Origin: Pseudomonas sp. MWU13-2105
GTDB lineage: Bacteria; Pseudomonadota; Gammaproteobacteria; Pseudomonadales; Pseudomonadaceae
Direction of reading: 5' to 3'
Assembly: GCF_023242315.1 (NCBI RefSeq)
Contig: NZ_JALLIY010000002.1
Coordinates: forward strand, 186,001 to 250,000
DNA length: 64,000 nucleotides
Shown here: positions 9,012-18,281 of the stretch, in pieces
Numbering within the stretch: the stretch's first letter is position 1
How the letters are laid out: each line of letters opens with the position of its first letter
The notes under the pieces: generated by a model
Database searches by the model: none
What the model was told of the DNA's origin: nothing
The model's input: the letters and a program-made list of their open reading frames with translations, nothing else
Translations under genes and position numbers: made by a program

Positions 9012-9734
9012 TTATAACGCCCAGGGCGCCTTGCGCGAGTTGTTCAACCCCACCAGATACTCATCGCCACCCAACTGGCTCATCTGCTGGCGAATCCAGC
9101 CGGCCCGGCGCGCCACATAGGTGCTTGGATGACTGGCGCTCCACTCCCGCGGATTGGGCAGAACCGCCGCCAGCAAGCTGGCCTGCTGGCGCGACAAGCC
9201 CGCCGCGCTCACGCCGAAGTGATGCCGCGCCGCCGCCTCCGCGCCGAACACGCCGTCGTCCCACTCGACGCTGTTCAGGTACACCTCGAGAATCCGCTGC
9301 TTGGGCCAGGTCAGCTCGATCAGCGCGGTAAACCAGGCCTCCAGCCCCTTACGCAAATAACTGCGGCCGGACCACAGGAACAGGTTCTTCGATACCTGCT
9401 GGCTCAAGGTGCTGGCGCCGCGAATCGATCCGCCACGCTCGTTATGCTCGAAGGCGGCCTGGATCGCATCGAAGTCGAAACCCCAGTGCTCGGGGAATTT
9501 CTGGTCCTCACCGGCCATCACCGCGACTTTCAGCTCGTCGGAGATCTGCTCCCACGGACGCCAGCTGCGTTGCAGGTCAATGGGCTCGCCGTCGGTCCAG
9601 GACTCGATCTTGCGTTCGACCATCAACGCGGTACCGGGCGGCGGCACCCAACGAAACAGCAGCACCAGCAACACACTGCCGATGGCGAACCATTTCAGGG
9701 CGGTGACAAGGCGGCGGAAAAGGAATTGCAACAT
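9012..9734 (-). CDS. mtgA: Monofunctional peptidoglycan glycosyltransferase MtgA
   Basis: A 240-residue GT51 enzyme that polymerises lipid II into glycan strands without a transpeptidase domain. One N-terminal membrane anchor (about residues 8-28) is followed by the GT51 motifs EDQKFPEHWGFD (catalytic Glu), GASTLSQQVSKNLFLW and RKGLEAWF. The start at 9734 (MLQFLFRRLV) puts the anchor at the N-terminus as in the family; a longer frame to 9926 adds non-homologous residues that overlap the divergent gene. It diverges from the DUF423 gene. Confidence 0.94.
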   Translation of the reverse strand: MLQFLFRRLVTALKWFAIGSVLLVLLFRWVPPPGTALMVERKIESWTDGEPIDLQRSWRPWEQISDELKVAVMAGEDQKFPEHWGFDFDAIQAAFEHNERGGSIRGASTLSQQVSKNLFLWSGRSYLRKGLEAWFTALIELTWPKQRILEVYLNSVEWDDGVFGAEAAARHHFGVSAAGLSRQQASLLAAVLPNPREWSASHPSTYVARRAGWIRQQMSQLGGDEYLVGLNNSRKAPWAL

Positions 9735-9804
9735 AGAGATGGCTTGGCCGGGGCGTGGGAGCGGGCCATTATACAGACCCTGTGCCCCCTGAATGGAGTT
9801 CGTC

Positions 9805-10182
9805 ATGTTGCGTGGTTTTCTGCTGCTGGCCGCCTTTTTCGGTTTTACCGGCGTCGCCCTCGGTGCCTTTGCCGCCCACGGCCTGAAAGACCGCCTGAGC
9901 GCGGAGTACCTGGCGATTTTCCACACCGGCGTGACCTATCAGCTGGTGCATGCCCTGGCACTGTTCGGCGTCGCCTTGCTGGCAACCCATGTTCCGGGGC
10001 GTTTGGTCACCTGGGCCGGGGCTGCGTTCGCCATCGGGATTATCCTGTTCTCTGGCAGCCTGTACCTGTTGACCCTGAGCGGTATCGGCAAATTGGGCAT
10101 CATCACCCCGTTCGGTGGCCTGGGCTTCCTGATCGGCTGGTTCTGCCTCGGTCTGGCCGCCTGGCGCCTGCAGGCGGCTTGA
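9805..10182 (+). CDS. DUF423 family inner-membrane protein
   Basis: A 125-residue hydrophobic protein with four predicted membrane helices. The opening GFTGVALGAFAAHGLKD is the family hallmark, and HTGVTYQLVHALAL is also conserved. The start at 9805 is preferred because GGAG lies seven bases upstream; the ATG at 9793 lacks a good site. The function of DUF423 (YgdD-like) proteins is not known. Confidence 0.88.
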   Translation: MLRGFLLLAAFFGFTGVALGAFAAHGLKDRLSAEYLAIFHTGVTYQLVHALALFGVALLATHVPGRLVTWAGAAFAIGIILFSGSLYLLTLSGIGKLGIITPFGGLGFLIGWFCLGLAAWRLQAA

Positions 10183-10207
10183 GCTGACCGCCAGGTCGAC
10201 GAATGGC

Positions 10208-10237
10208 TTGGGTCGCCCGGACTGATCGGGCTAGAAT
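10208..10237 (+). promoter_or_regulatory. Possible sigma-70 promoter for thiS-thiG
   Basis: TTGGGT and TAGAAT are separated by 18 bases, ending about 32 bases before the thiS start. The -10 box matches consensus at five of six positions; the -35 box is weak. Confidence 0.4.
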
Positions 10238-10269
10238 GCTGACCCCTAAAAATGATGGCAGCCCGGCGC

Positions 10270-10470
10270 ATGCGCATTCAATTGAACGGTGAACCCTTTG
10301 AACTGCCCGATGGCGAGACCGTCGCGGCGCTGCTGACCCGGCTCGACCTGGTCGGGCGGCGGGTGGCGGTGGAGCTGAACCTGGATATCGTTCCGCGCAG
10401 CCAGCATGCCGATACCGCCCTGCGTGAAGGCGATCAGGTCGAAGTGGTACACGCTATCGGCGGCGGTTAA
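10270..10470 (+). CDS. thiS: Thiamine sulfur-carrier protein ThiS
   Basis: A 66-residue ubiquitin-fold protein that carries sulfur as a C-terminal thiocarboxylate for thiazole synthesis. It ends in the obligatory Gly-Gly (AIGGG). The start at 10270 (MRIQLNGEP) matches the family; six extra upstream residues from an ATG at 10252 are unlikely. It lies 65 bases before thiG, its partner. Confidence 0.93.
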   Translation: MRIQLNGEPFELPDGETVAALLTRLDLVGRRVAVELNLDIVPRSQHADTALREGDQVEVVHAIGGG

Positions 10471-10535
10471 TCGCCCCTGCGGTCCCATGCCCTGATCCAC
10501 CCTGCAAGCCCTCAACCTTTCAAGAGGATTTCCGA

Positions 10536-11330
10536 ATGAGCACTGTTCGCAGCGACAAGCCCTTCGTGCTGGCCGGCCGTACCTATCAGTCCCGTCTGCT
10601 GGTGGGTACCGGTAAATACCGCGATATGGAAGAAACCCGCCTGGCCATCGAGGCCTCGGGCGCCGAGATCGTTACCGTGGCGGTGCGCCGGACCAATCTC
10701 GGGCAGAACCCGGGCGAGCCGAACCTGCTGGATATCCTGCCGCCGGATCGCTATACCATCCTGCCGAACACCGCCGGTTGCTACGACGCCATCGAAGCCG
10801 TGCGCACCTGCCGCCTGGCCCGTGAGCTGCTGGACGGTCACAACCTGGTGAAGCTGGAAGTCCTGGCCGACCAGAAAACCCTGTTCCCCAACGTGATCGA
10901 AACCCTCAAGGCCGCCGAAGTGCTGGTCAAGGAAGGTTTCGACGTGATGGTCTACACCAGCGATGACCCGATCATCGCCCGGCAACTGGCGGAAATCGGC
11001 TGCATCGCGGTCATGCCGCTGGCCGGTCTGATCGGTACCGGGCTGGGGATCTGCAACCCGTACAACCTGCAGATCATCCTTGAAGAAGCCAAGATCCCGG
11101 TGCTGGTGGATGCCGGTGTCGGTACCGCCTCCGACGCCACCATCGCCATGGAACTGGGGTGTGAAGCGGTGCTGATGAACTCGGCCATCGCCCACGCCCA
11201 GCAGCCGATCCTGATGGCCGAAGCCATGAAACACGCCATCGTTGCCGGCCGCCTGGCTTACCTGGCCGGGCGCATGCCGAAAAAACTCTATGCCAGCGCC
11301 TCCTCGCCGCTGGATGGTCTGATCAAGTAA
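10536..11330 (+). CDS. thiG: Thiazole synthase ThiG
   Basis: A 264-residue TIM-barrel enzyme that builds the thiazole phosphate ring from deoxyxylulose phosphate, dehydroglycine and ThiS thiocarboxylate. Conserved stretches are VGTGKY near the N-terminus, VKLEVLAD with the Schiff-base lysine, [14 protein letters not shown], and [10 protein letters not shown] at the phosphate site. A strong site (AGAGGA) precedes the ATG. The ThiS-ThiG pair followed by trmB is a conserved Pseudomonas arrangement. Confidence 0.97.
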   Translation: MSTVRSDKPFVLAGRTYQSRLLVGTGKYRDMEETRLAIEASGAEIVTVAVRRTNLGQNPGEPNLLDILPPDRYTILPNTAGCYDAIEAVRTCRLARELLDGHNLVKLEVLADQKTLFPNVIETLKAAEVLVKEGFDVMVYTSDDPIIARQLAEIGCIAVMPLAGLIGTGLGICNPYNLQIILEEAKIPVLVDAGVGTASDATIAMELGCEAVLMNSAIAHAQQPILMAEAMKHAIVAGRLAYLAGRMPKKLYASASSPLDGLIK

Positions 11331-11339
11331 GAGCCTTTG

Positions 11340-12065
11340 ATGACTGAATCGAACGACACGCCGCTCCAGCCGGAAGCCGGTGACGAGCGCCAACACCGCC
11401 GTATCAAGAGTTTCGTGATGCGCGCCGGGCGCATGACCGAAGGCCAGCAGAAGGGCCTGGAGCAGGGCACGCCGCTGTTCGTCCTGCCGCTGGCCGATGC
11501 GCCGGTGGATTTCGACCAGGTGTTTGGCCGTTCGGCGCCACGCTCGCTGGAAATCGGCTTCGGCATGGGCCACTCCCTGCTGGAAATGGCGGCGGCGGCG
11601 CCGGAGCAGGACTTTATCGGTGTCGAAGTGCATCGTCCGGGTGTTGGCGCGCTGCTCAATGGCGTGCTGACCCAGGGGTTGAAAAACCTGCGGGTCTACG
11701 ACTGCGACGCCATTGAAGTGCTCAACCGCTGCGTGGCGGACAACAGCCTGGATCGGCTGATGCTGTTTTTCCCGGATCCGTGGCACAAGAGCCGGCACCA
11801 CAAGCGCCGTATCGTCCAGGCGTCGTTTGCCGAGCTGGTGCGCAGCAAGCTGAAGGTCGGCGGGATCCTGCACATGGCCACCGATTGGGAGCCGTATGCC
11901 GAGTACATGCTGGAAGTGATGAACGTTGCCCCGGGTTATCGCAACCTGGCCGAAGACGGCAGATGCGTGCCGCGTCCGGCCGAGCGTCCGATCACCAAGT
12001 TCGAACGCCGTGGCGAGCGGCTGGGGCATGGGGTCTGGGACCTGAAGTTCGAGAAGCTGGCCTGA
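11340..12065 (+). CDS. trmB: tRNA (guanine-46-N7)-methyltransferase TrmB
   Basis: A 241-residue SAM-dependent enzyme that makes m7G46 in tRNA variable loops. The SAM site is [15 protein letters not shown] (near residue 67), and the catalytic signature [16 protein letters not shown] lies about 80 residues further on. It starts nine bases after thiG and is probably co-transcribed with it. Its stop codon is the first TGA of an 8-bp tandem repeat. Confidence 0.96.
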   Translation: MTESNDTPLQPEAGDERQHRRIKSFVMRAGRMTEGQQKGLEQGTPLFVLPLADAPVDFDQVFGRSAPRSLEIGFGMGHSLLEMAAAAPEQDFIGVEVHRPGVGALLNGVLTQGLKNLRVYDCDAIEVLNRCVADNSLDRLMLFFPDPWHKSRHHKRRIVQASFAELVRSKLKVGGILHMATDWEPYAEYMLEVMNVAPGYRNLAEDGRCVPRPAERPITKFERRGERLGHGVWDLKFEKLA

Positions 12066-12094
12066 GGCGCTGAGGCGCTGAGGCGCTGAGGCGC
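12063..12094. repeat. Four perfect 8-bp tandem repeats at the trmB stop
   Basis: TGAGGCGC is repeated four times without error, and the first TGA is the trmB stop codon. Because the unit is 8 bp, the copies place TGA in all three frames. Confidence 0.95.
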
Positions 12095-12113
12095 GTCGGA
12101 CGCCGCGCAACCC

Positions 12114-12269
12114 CTGTGGAGCCGGCTTGCCGGCTATGGGGCCCTCAAGGCCGCCAAGAGCTTCGCGGGCAAGCTCCGCTCCCACAGGATTCCTGTTGTG
12201 CCATAGATGAGTGGTCGAATACAGAACTTGTGGGGGCGGAGCTTGTGGATCGCCGCACCGCCGCGAAGA
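12114..12269. repeat. REP cluster: single type B arm, then type A pair
   Basis: A lone TGTGGAGCCGGCTTGCCGGCTATGGGG arm (from 12114) is followed by a type A doublet at 12161-12269. That doublet has CTTCGCGGGCAAGCTCCGCTCCCACA on the left and TGTGGGGGCGGAGCTTGTGG with a GATCGCCGCACCGCCGCGAAG-like tail on the right. The gap lies between the convergent trmB and DUF3392 genes. Confidence 0.8.
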
Positions 12270-12330
12270 ATCCCCCAAGACTACTAAAAGCTTTGCTGGC
12301 AATCGAGCTACAGGTTTCGGCGTTTTCCAA

Positions 12331-12654
12331 TCAGCGCCGATCCGCCACCACCCCGATCAACACCAGCACCACCAACAACACCGGCGCCAGGCTGTAGTTG
12401 TTGAACTGGCTCAAGCCGCGCACCACCCAGGGCGTGGCGTAGATCAAGGCCGCGCCGCTGCCGATCATGCACAGCAGGGCCAGCAGCGGTACGCGCAAGG
12501 CGCCAGCAATGCTGCCCAGGCGCTGATCGATCCAACCCTTGATGTCCGCGCCAAACAGCACCAGCAGGCAGCCCACCAGCGCCAGGGCGATTTCCGACAG
12601 GTTGCTGCGGCTCCAACGCGATACCGTGGCGAGCAGGTCGAGTACCAGGTCCAT
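12331..12654 (-). CDS. DUF3392 family inner-membrane protein
   Basis: A 107-residue protein with three predicted membrane helices (about residues 20-37, 50-71 and 84-103). It matches the DUF3392 family from memory of the equivalent Pseudomonas gene between trmB and hemW. The function is unknown. It directly follows hemW on the minus strand with a gap of nine bases, so it is probably the last gene of that operon. Confidence 0.82.
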   Translation of the reverse strand: MDLVLDLLATVSRWSRSNLSEIALALVGCLLVLFGADIKGWIDQRLGSIAGALRVPLLALLCMIGSGAALIYATPWVVRGLSQFNNYSLAPVLLVVLVLIGVVADRR

Positions 12655-12663
12655 GGGGTTTCC

Positions 12664-13866
12664 TTAGGTCAAAAAGTATTGCAGCAGGTCGTTGAGAAAC
12701 AGCTGCCCGCGATCGGTGGCCGCCAGGCGTGACGGTTCGACCTGCAACAGGCCGCTTTGTTCGGCCTCGGCGCGTGCTTCGTTCAAGCTGTCGAGACTAA
12801 GCCCGGTACGTTGCGCAAACAAGACGGCGTCAACGCCCGCGGTCAGGCGCAGGGCATTCATCAGGAACTCGAACGGCAGTTCTTCGTTGGCCAGGGCCTT
12901 TTCCCCGGCCTGGAAGGCCTTGGCCGGGTTCAGGTAGTCCTTCGGCAGGCGGGTTTTCCAGGTCCGTACGATGCGCCCGTCCGGGTGGCTGAGCTTGCCA
13001 TGGGCGCCGGCGCCGATACCGATGAAATCGCCGAAGCTCCAGTAATTGAGGTTGTGCCGCGCCGCCCGCCCGGGCTGGGCGTAGGCCGAGACTTCGTACT
13101 GGGCGTAGCCGTGCTCGGCCAGCAGGGCCTGGCCGGCTTCCTGGATATCCCACAGGGTGTCGTCTTCCGGCAGCGTCGGCGGCTGGTTCCAGAACACCGT
13201 GTTTGGCTCCAGCGTGAGCTGATACCAGGACAGATGCGTGGGCCGCAGGGCAATGGCCTGGCGCAGGTCGCCCAGGGCATCCTCCAGGGACTGGTCCGGT
13301 AAGCCGTGCATCAGGTCCAGGTTGAAGTTGTCGAAGCCGGCCTGGCGCGCCATGTCCGCCGCCCGCACCGCTTCGCCGCCGCTATGGATGCGGCCGAGGG
13401 CCTTGAGCTTGTCTTCCTGGAAGCTCTGGATGCCGATGGACAGCCGATTGATCCCCGACTGCCGATAGGCGATGAATTTTTCCTGCTCGAAGGTCCCGGG
13501 GTTGGCTTCCAGGGTGATCTCGATATCACCGGCAAAGCGGATGCGTGCTTCGACGCCCCTGAGCAGGCGCCCCAGCGCCTGGGCGCTGAACAGGCTGGGG
13601 GTGCCGCCACCGAAGAAGATCGAACTCAACTCCCGGCCGTACACCGCGTGCAGGTCCTGGTCGAGGTCGGCCAGCAGCGCGTCGACGTACTCCTCTTCCG
13701 GCAGCACCGGGCTGGCGGCGTGGGAGTTGAAGTCGCAATACGGGCATTTGCGCACGCACCAGGGGATATGGATGTACAGCGCCAGGGGCGGCAGGTCTGG
13801 CATGGTCGCCCGCGGTGTTGGCGCGTTGCCGTGGATCAGCGGCAGCGCGGAGTCGGGCTGGGTCAT
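12664..13866 (-). CDS. hemW: Radical SAM heme chaperone HemW
   Basis: A 400-residue radical SAM protein related to coproporphyrinogen oxidase HemN; HemW proteins bind heme and deliver it to target proteins. The cluster motif [14 protein letters not shown] (CxxxCxxC) lies about 40 residues in, followed by [10 protein letters not shown] and EANPGTFE. The start at 13866 overlaps the rdgB stop (ATGA), and a longer frame to 14040 runs inside rdgB. In older annotations this family is called HemN-like. Confidence 0.94.
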   Translation of the reverse strand: MTQPDSALPLIHGNAPTPRATMPDLPPLALYIHIPWCVRKCPYCDFNSHAASPVLPEEEYVDALLADLDQDLHAVYGRELSSIFFGGGTPSLFSAQALGRLLRGVEARIRFAGDIEITLEANPGTFEQEKFIAYRQSGINRLSIGIQSFQEDKLKALGRIHSGGEAVRAADMARQAGFDNFNLDLMHGLPDQSLEDALGDLRQAIALRPTHLSWYQLTLEPNTVFWNQPPTLPEDDTLWDIQEAGQALLAEHGYAQYEVSAYAQPGRAARHNLNYWSFGDFIGIGAGAHGKLSHPDGRIVRTWKTRLPKDYLNPAKAFQAGEKALANEELPFEFLMNALRLTAGVDAVLFAQRTGLSLDSLNEARAEAEQSGLLQVEPSRLAATDRGQLFLNDLLQYFLT

Positions 13867-14459
13867 TGCAGGCCCAGGCGCTGGCGCAACAGCGCCATGG
13901 CGCGGGCGCGGTGGCTGAGCTGGTTCTTCTCCACCGGACCCAGTTCGGCGCTCGAGCAGTCGCGTTCCGGTACCCAGAACAGCGGATCGTAGCCGAAGCC
14001 GTGCTCGCCACTGGCGGCAGTGAGGATGCGCCCGTGCCACAGGCCTTCGCAGAGGATCGGCAAGGGGTCGTCGGCATGCCGTACCAGGGCCAGCACGCAG
14101 ACGAACTGCGCGCCGCGCTCGGCGCTGGGGACGTCCTTCAGGGCCTCGAGCAGCTTGGCGTTGTTCGCCGCGTCGCCCTGGCCGTCGGCATAACGGGCCG
14201 AATAGATGCCCGGCGCGCCGCCGAGAAAGTCCACCGCCAGCCCGGAGTCGTCGGCCAGCGCCGGCAGGCCGGAAATACGCGAGGCATTGCGGGCTTTCAG
14301 GATGGCGTTTTCGACGAATGACAAACCGGTTTCTTCCGGTTCGACGCTGCTGAACTCACCGATCGAGCGCAGTTGCACCGAGCCGCCGAGCATGGCCTGG
14401 AGTTCTTTGAGTTTGCCGGCATTGTGGCTGGCCAGTACCAGTTGGCTGAAATTCATCAT
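13863..14459 (-). CDS. rdgB: dITP/XTP pyrophosphatase RdgB
   Basis: A 198-residue nucleotide-pool cleanser of the Ham1 family that hydrolyses dITP, ITP and XTP to monophosphates. The N-terminal [11 protein letters not shown] is the substrate-binding hallmark, ALADDSGL carries the metal-binding acids, and GFGYDPLF is conserved near the C-terminus. Two adjacent in-frame ATGs (14459, 14456) are possible starts; the first overlaps the stop of the DUF4426 gene as ATGA. Confidence 0.96.
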   Translation of the reverse strand: MMNFSQLVLASHNAGKLKELQAMLGGSVQLRSIGEFSSVEPEETGLSFVENAILKARNASRISGLPALADDSGLAVDFLGGAPGIYSARYADGQGDAANNAKLLEALKDVPSAERGAQFVCVLALVRHADDPLPILCEGLWHGRILTAASGEHGFGYDPLFWVPERDCSSAELGPVEKNQLSHRARAMALLRQRLGLQ

Positions 14460-14890
14460 TCGCCTGGGAAAAGTTCCTGATTGAAGCTGAAGGTGTGGGT
14501 ATCGCCACCGGTGGTGACGCTAATGTCGAAGGTGCGGTTTTCCTGCTGTGGGACCGGATATTGCGCGAGGTAATAGACGGCGCCCTGCTCAGTGATTTGC
14601 TTGAACACCAGCTTGAAATTCTGGCCGGTCAGGTCCTTCACATTGCCGCTGACCTGAGCGACCAGCGGTTTGCCGGCCTTGGCCACCGAGATGTTGATCA
14701 CGCCCTGGTTCTTGCTGCGTACCAACTCCGCACGCTGGGCAGCGTCCGGTTGAATATAGGTGGAATTGAAGGTGTTGTAGTGCACGGTGATATCACCGAA
14801 CACTTCCTGGCGCTCGCCCTTGATGGCGTCGGCGGCCATGGCCGTGACGCCGAAACAGACCGCCACTAGAAACACAATGGAACGTAGCAT
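14456..14890 (-). CDS. DUF4426 family periplasmic protein
   Basis: A 144-residue exported protein with a signal peptide ending near VTAMAADA, followed by a beta-rich domain ([19 protein letters not shown]). It is coupled to rdgB by an ATGA overlap and follows metW. The start at 14890 is chosen because GAGGAG is seven bases upstream; the ATG at 14896 would leave almost no spacing. The family function is unknown. Confidence 0.88.
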   Translation of the reverse strand: MLRSIVFLVAVCFGVTAMAADAIKGERQEVFGDITVHYNTFNSTYIQPDAAQRAELVRSKNQGVINISVAKAGKPLVAQVSGNVKDLTGQNFKLVFKQITEQGAVYYLAQYPVPQQENRTFDISVTTGGDTHTFSFNQELFPGE

Positions 14891-14916
14891 GATCATTCTC
14901 CTCGAAACCGTGTGGT

Positions 14917-15537
14917 TTACACCGCGAGCTGATGATCGGCGAGGCCCGGACTGCTGACGCGATAAATGCCGATCTCCCCTAACAGATTAGGCCATAGCTT
15001 ACTGGCCCACCCATGGCGGTGCTGTTGATCCACGGCAAGCCGGTTGATGACCTTGGCCGAGCGTTCGCGACACAGCGCCTCGAAGTCTTCGAAGGTGCAA
15101 AAGTGGATGTTCGGCGTGTTGTACCAGGTGTACGGGAGGAACTCCGAGACCGGCATCCGGCCCTTGCTTGCCAGGTACCAACGACAGCGCCAGTGCCCGA
15201 AATTGGGGAAGGTGATGATGCACTGGCGGCCGACCCGGAGCATTTCGTCGAGGATCTTGTCCGGGTAGTGCACGGCTTGCAGGGCCTGGGTCATGACCAC
15301 GATATCGAAGCTGTTGCTGGCGAAGTTGCCGAGGCCCTTGTCCAGGTCCTGCTCGATGACGTTGATGCCCTTGGCCACGCAGGTGGCGATATTGTCCGGA
15401 TCGTTTTCCAGGCCGTAGCCGCTGACCTGCTTGTGGTCGCGCAGCCAGGTCAGCAGTTCGCCGTCGCCGCAGCCGAGGTCGAGCACGCGGCTGCCGGCGG
15501 GGATCCAGTCTTGGATGATTTCCAGGTCGGCTCTCAT
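14917..15537 (-). CDS. metW: Methionine biosynthesis protein MetW
   Basis: A 206-residue methyltransferase-fold protein. The SAM-site-like motif VLDLGCGDGELL starts near residue 18, and ITFPNFGHWRCR is conserved in MetW. It sits seven bases after metX. In pseudomonads and other proteobacteria MetW is encoded beside MetX and is needed for, or boosts, homoserine acylation. No methyl-transfer role has been settled. Confidence 0.94.
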   Translation of the reverse strand: MRADLEIIQDWIPAGSRVLDLGCGDGELLTWLRDHKQVSGYGLENDPDNIATCVAKGINVIEQDLDKGLGNFASNSFDIVVMTQALQAVHYPDKILDEMLRVGRQCIITFPNFGHWRCRWYLASKGRMPVSEFLPYTWYNTPNIHFCTFEDFEALCRERSAKVINRLAVDQQHRHGWASKLWPNLLGEIGIYRVSSPGLADHQLAV

Positions 15538-15544
15538 GGCGTCC

Positions 15545-16684
15545 TCACAGCGAAATTCGGTTCATGTAGTTGCCGAACGCCTGCAAGTAACGCGGGATCG
15601 GAATCAGGAAAGCGTCGTGGCCCTGTGGGGCGTCGATTTCCAGGTAGCAGACGTCCTTGCGCGCGGCCATCAGCGCATCGACGATTTCCCGCGAGCGGGC
15701 CGGCGAGAAGCGCCAGTCGGTGGTGAAGGACATCACGCAGAAGCGCGCGCTGGCGCCGGCGAAGGTTTTCGCCAGGTCATCGCCGAAGTTGGCCGCCGGG
15801 TCGAAGTAGTCCAGGGCCTTGGTCATCAGCAGGTAGGTATTGGCGTCGAAACGTCCGGAAAACTCCTCGCCCTGGTAACGCAGGTAGCTCTCGACCTGGA
15901 ATTCCACGCTGTGGAAGTCGTAGTTGAGCTTTTCGCTCTTGAGGCCACGGCCGAATTTTTCGCCCATGGAGTCATCGGACAGGTAGGTGATGTGCCCGAC
16001 CATGCGCGCCAGCATCAGGCCGCGCTTGGGAATCACGCCGTGTTCCTGGAAGGAGCCGCCGTGGAACTCCGGATCGGTGAGGATCGCCTGGCGTGCCACT
16101 TCGTTGAAGGCGATGTTCTGCGCCGACAGCTTGGGGGCCGAGGCAATGGCGACGCAATGGCGCACGCGATCGGGGTAAGTGATGCTCCATTGCATGGCCT
16201 GCATGCCGCCGAGGCTGCCGCCGATCACCGCGGCCCATTGGCCGATACCGAGGCGGTCGGCGAGGTGGGCCTGGCTGTGGACCCAGTCTTCCACGGTCAG
16301 TACCGGGAAATCGGCGCCGAACGGTTTGCCGGTCTCGGGGTTGAGGCTGCTCGGGCCGGTGGAGCCGTTGCAGCCGCCGAGGTTGTTCAGGCTGACGACG
16401 AAGAACTTGTTGGTGTCGATGGGCTTGCCGGGGCCGATGCAGCTGTCCCACCAGCCGGGCTTGCGCTCATCCGGGCTATGGAAACCGGCGGCGTGGTGAT
16501 GGCCGGAAAGGGCATGGCAGATCAGCACGGCGTTGCTCGCCGCGGGATTGAGGGTGCCGTAGGTTTCGTAGATCAGGTCGTAGGCCGGCAGGGAACGGCC
16601 ACAGGCCAGGGCCAGGGGCTCGCTGAAGTGTGCCGTTTGCGGCACGACCAGCCCGACGGAATCGTGGGGAAAGACAGTGGACAT
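15545..16684 (-). CDS. metX: Homoserine O-acyltransferase MetX
   Basis: A 379-residue alpha/beta-hydrolase that acylates homoserine as the first step to methionine. The nucleophile elbow GGSLGGMQ has its serine at residue 157; TTDWRFSP supplies the aspartate and PQGHDAFL the histidine near the C-terminus. Pseudomonas enzymes of this type have been reported to use succinyl-CoA rather than acetyl-CoA, but the acyl donor cannot be read directly here. First gene of the metX-metW run. Confidence 0.95.
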   Translation of the reverse strand: MSTVFPHDSVGLVVPQTAHFSEPLALACGRSLPAYDLIYETYGTLNPAASNAVLICHALSGHHHAAGFHSPDERKPGWWDSCIGPGKPIDTNKFFVVSLNNLGGCNGSTGPSSLNPETGKPFGADFPVLTVEDWVHSQAHLADRLGIGQWAAVIGGSLGGMQAMQWSITYPDRVRHCVAIASAPKLSAQNIAFNEVARQAILTDPEFHGGSFQEHGVIPKRGLMLARMVGHITYLSDDSMGEKFGRGLKSEKLNYDFHSVEFQVESYLRYQGEEFSGRFDANTYLLMTKALDYFDPAANFGDDLAKTFAGASARFCVMSFTTDWRFSPARSREIVDALMAARKDVCYLEIDAPQGHDAFLIPIPRYLQAFGNYMNRISL

Positions 16685-16734
16685 CGACCCTGCTCACGCT
16701 TGAATGAGGCGTAAGTCTAATGAGCGGGGGGAGC

Positions 16735-16812
16735 AGCGGCAAGCTCCGCTCCCATGATAGGCGCTGTGCCTGCAACAGGTCCTGCTTGCGCTGCAAGCAC
16801 CGCCCCCACGCT
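16735..16812. repeat. Degenerate REP remnant upstream of metX
   Basis: Contains GGCAAGCTCCGCTCCCATGATAGG and nearby CTGCAAGCACCGCCCCCACG, weak forms of the type A arm in the gap between yggT and metX. Confidence 0.45.
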
Positions 16813-16814
16813 GA

Positions 16815-17405
16815 TCAGATCAAGCGGAACAGCACTTCCGGCATGCCGCTCATGACCGCCAGCGGTGGAATCACATAGCTCTGGATCAACTGGATCACCA
16901 GGAACGCCAGGATCGGCGAGATATCCAGGCCGCCGAGGTTCGGCACGATCTTGCGGAACGGCGCCAGGGCCGGCTCGCTGATCTGGAATACCAGCTCGGC
17001 CGCCGGGCTATGGCTGCCGGGGGCGACCCAGGAGAGGATCACGCTGATGATCATGGCGAAGAAGAACACCTTGAGGAACAGCGAGGTGATGCCGATGACC
17101 GCCCAGATCGCCAGGTAGGCGATATTCCCGGTGACGCCGTAGCTGAGCAGCAGGATCACCGCCATCAGCAGCATCTGCACGATAATCGCCAGCACCAGCG
17201 AGGACATGTCCAGGCCGAACATGCTTGGAATGATCCGGCGCAGCGGCTTGAGCAGCGGCTGGGTGGCCTTGACGGTGAACTGGCAGAGCGGGTTGTAGAA
17301 GTTGGCCCGGACCAGTTGCAGGATGAACCGCAGCAAAATCACCAACAGATAAAGGCTGCCCAGGGTTTGAATGACAAAAATGGCAGCGCTATTGAATGCA
17401 AACAT
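16815..17405 (-). CDS. yggT: YggT family membrane protein
   Basis: A 196-residue integral membrane protein with two repeated YggT units, each opening with a helix and a FI/LRLVRAN or LSWVAPGSHSP segment, the latter near residue 125. It follows proC by 18 bases in the conserved yggS-proC-yggT cluster. The family has been linked to osmotic tolerance and to cell division or envelope organisation in other bacteria; the exact role is unclear. Confidence 0.92.
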   Translation of the reverse strand: MFAFNSAAIFVIQTLGSLYLLVILLRFILQLVRANFYNPLCQFTVKATQPLLKPLRRIIPSMFGLDMSSLVLAIIVQMLLMAVILLLSYGVTGNIAYLAIWAVIGITSLFLKVFFFAMIISVILSWVAPGSHSPAAELVFQISEPALAPFRKIVPNLGGLDISPILAFLVIQLIQSYVIPPLAVMSGMPEVLFRLI

Positions 17406-17423
17406 TAAGTGTTCCCTCGTGGG

Positions 17424-18248
17424 TTACTGACCGAGTTGCTCGGCCATTTCGGCCGAACGATGGGCGGCGGCGCCGAGCGCCTTTTCTACCAGGGCTTCGA
17501 AGCCGCCGGCCTGGAAAGTCTTGATCGCGGCTTCCGTGGTGCCGGCGGGCGAGGTTACGCGTCGGCGCAGCTCGGCGGCCTCGACATCACTGGCGACGGC
17601 CATATGGGCGGCGCCCAGGGCAGTCTGCAGGGTCAGTTGGCTGGCGATGTCGCGCGGCAGGCCGAGCTTTTCGCCGGCGGCGGTCATGGCTTCGATCAGC
17701 AGGAAGAAATACGCCGGGCCGCTGCCGGACACCGCGGTGACCGCGTCCAGTTGCCGTTCTTCGTCCAGCCAGAAGGCGCTGCCCACCGCCGACAGCAGGG
17801 TCTGCGCCTGTTGGCGCTGTTCGGCGGAGACCTGCGCGGTGGCGAACAGGCCGCTGACGCCCTGGCGCAGCAGCGCCGGGGTGTTCGGCATGCAGCGCAC
17901 GATCGGTTGCTCGCCGAGCCAGCGGTTCATGCTGGCACAGGTGATCCCGGCGGCAATCGACACCACCAGCTGATTGGCTTTCAGGCTGGGGCGCAAGGCT
18001 TCGCACACGGCTTTCATGGCCTGCGGCTTGACCGCCAGGACCACCACGTCAGCCCCGAGGATCGCCTCGGCATTGTCGGCGAACACTTCGATACCGTGTT
18101 CGGCCGAGACCCGCGCACGGGTCTCGGCACCTGGATCGCTGGCGCGAATCAGCGCGGCGTCCAGACCCTCGGCCCGCAGGCCGCCGATCAGGCTGGCCGC
18201 CATGTTGCCGGCGCCGATGAAAGTGATTCGATTCTTGCTCATGCTCAT
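17424..18248 (-). CDS. proC: Pyrroline-5-carboxylate reductase ProC
   Basis: A 274-residue NAD(P)H-dependent enzyme for the last step of proline synthesis. The Rossmann motif FIGAGNMAASLIGGL is at the N-terminus, and the C-terminal signature SGSGPAYFFLLIEAM and RRRVTSPAGTTEAAI are intact. The start at 18248 has AAGGA six bases upstream; the ATG at 18242 would be 12 bases away. It lies between yggS and yggT. Confidence 0.96.
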   Translation of the reverse strand: MSMSKNRITFIGAGNMAASLIGGLRAEGLDAALIRASDPGAETRARVSAEHGIEVFADNAEAILGADVVVLAVKPQAMKAVCEALRPSLKANQLVVSIAAGITCASMNRWLGEQPIVRCMPNTPALLRQGVSGLFATAQVSAEQRQQAQTLLSAVGSAFWLDEERQLDAVTAVSGSGPAYFFLLIEAMTAAGEKLGLPRDIASQLTLQTALGAAHMAVASDVEAAELRRRVTSPAGTTEAAIKTFQAGGFEALVEKALGAAAHRSAEMAEQLGQ

Positions 18249-18281
18249 GACGGATCCTTGAAACGAGTGTGTGAGGCCATT

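Noticed and set aside
9012..9926. Longer N-terminus for MtgA
   Set aside because: The extension overlaps the divergent DUF423 gene and puts 64 charged residues before the membrane anchor; the start at 9734 fits the family.
10512..12302. 596-residue open frame on the minus strand opposite thiG and trmB
   Set aside because: It is antisense to two well-supported genes, has His/Gln/Arg-rich low-information composition and no domain; a product of high GC.
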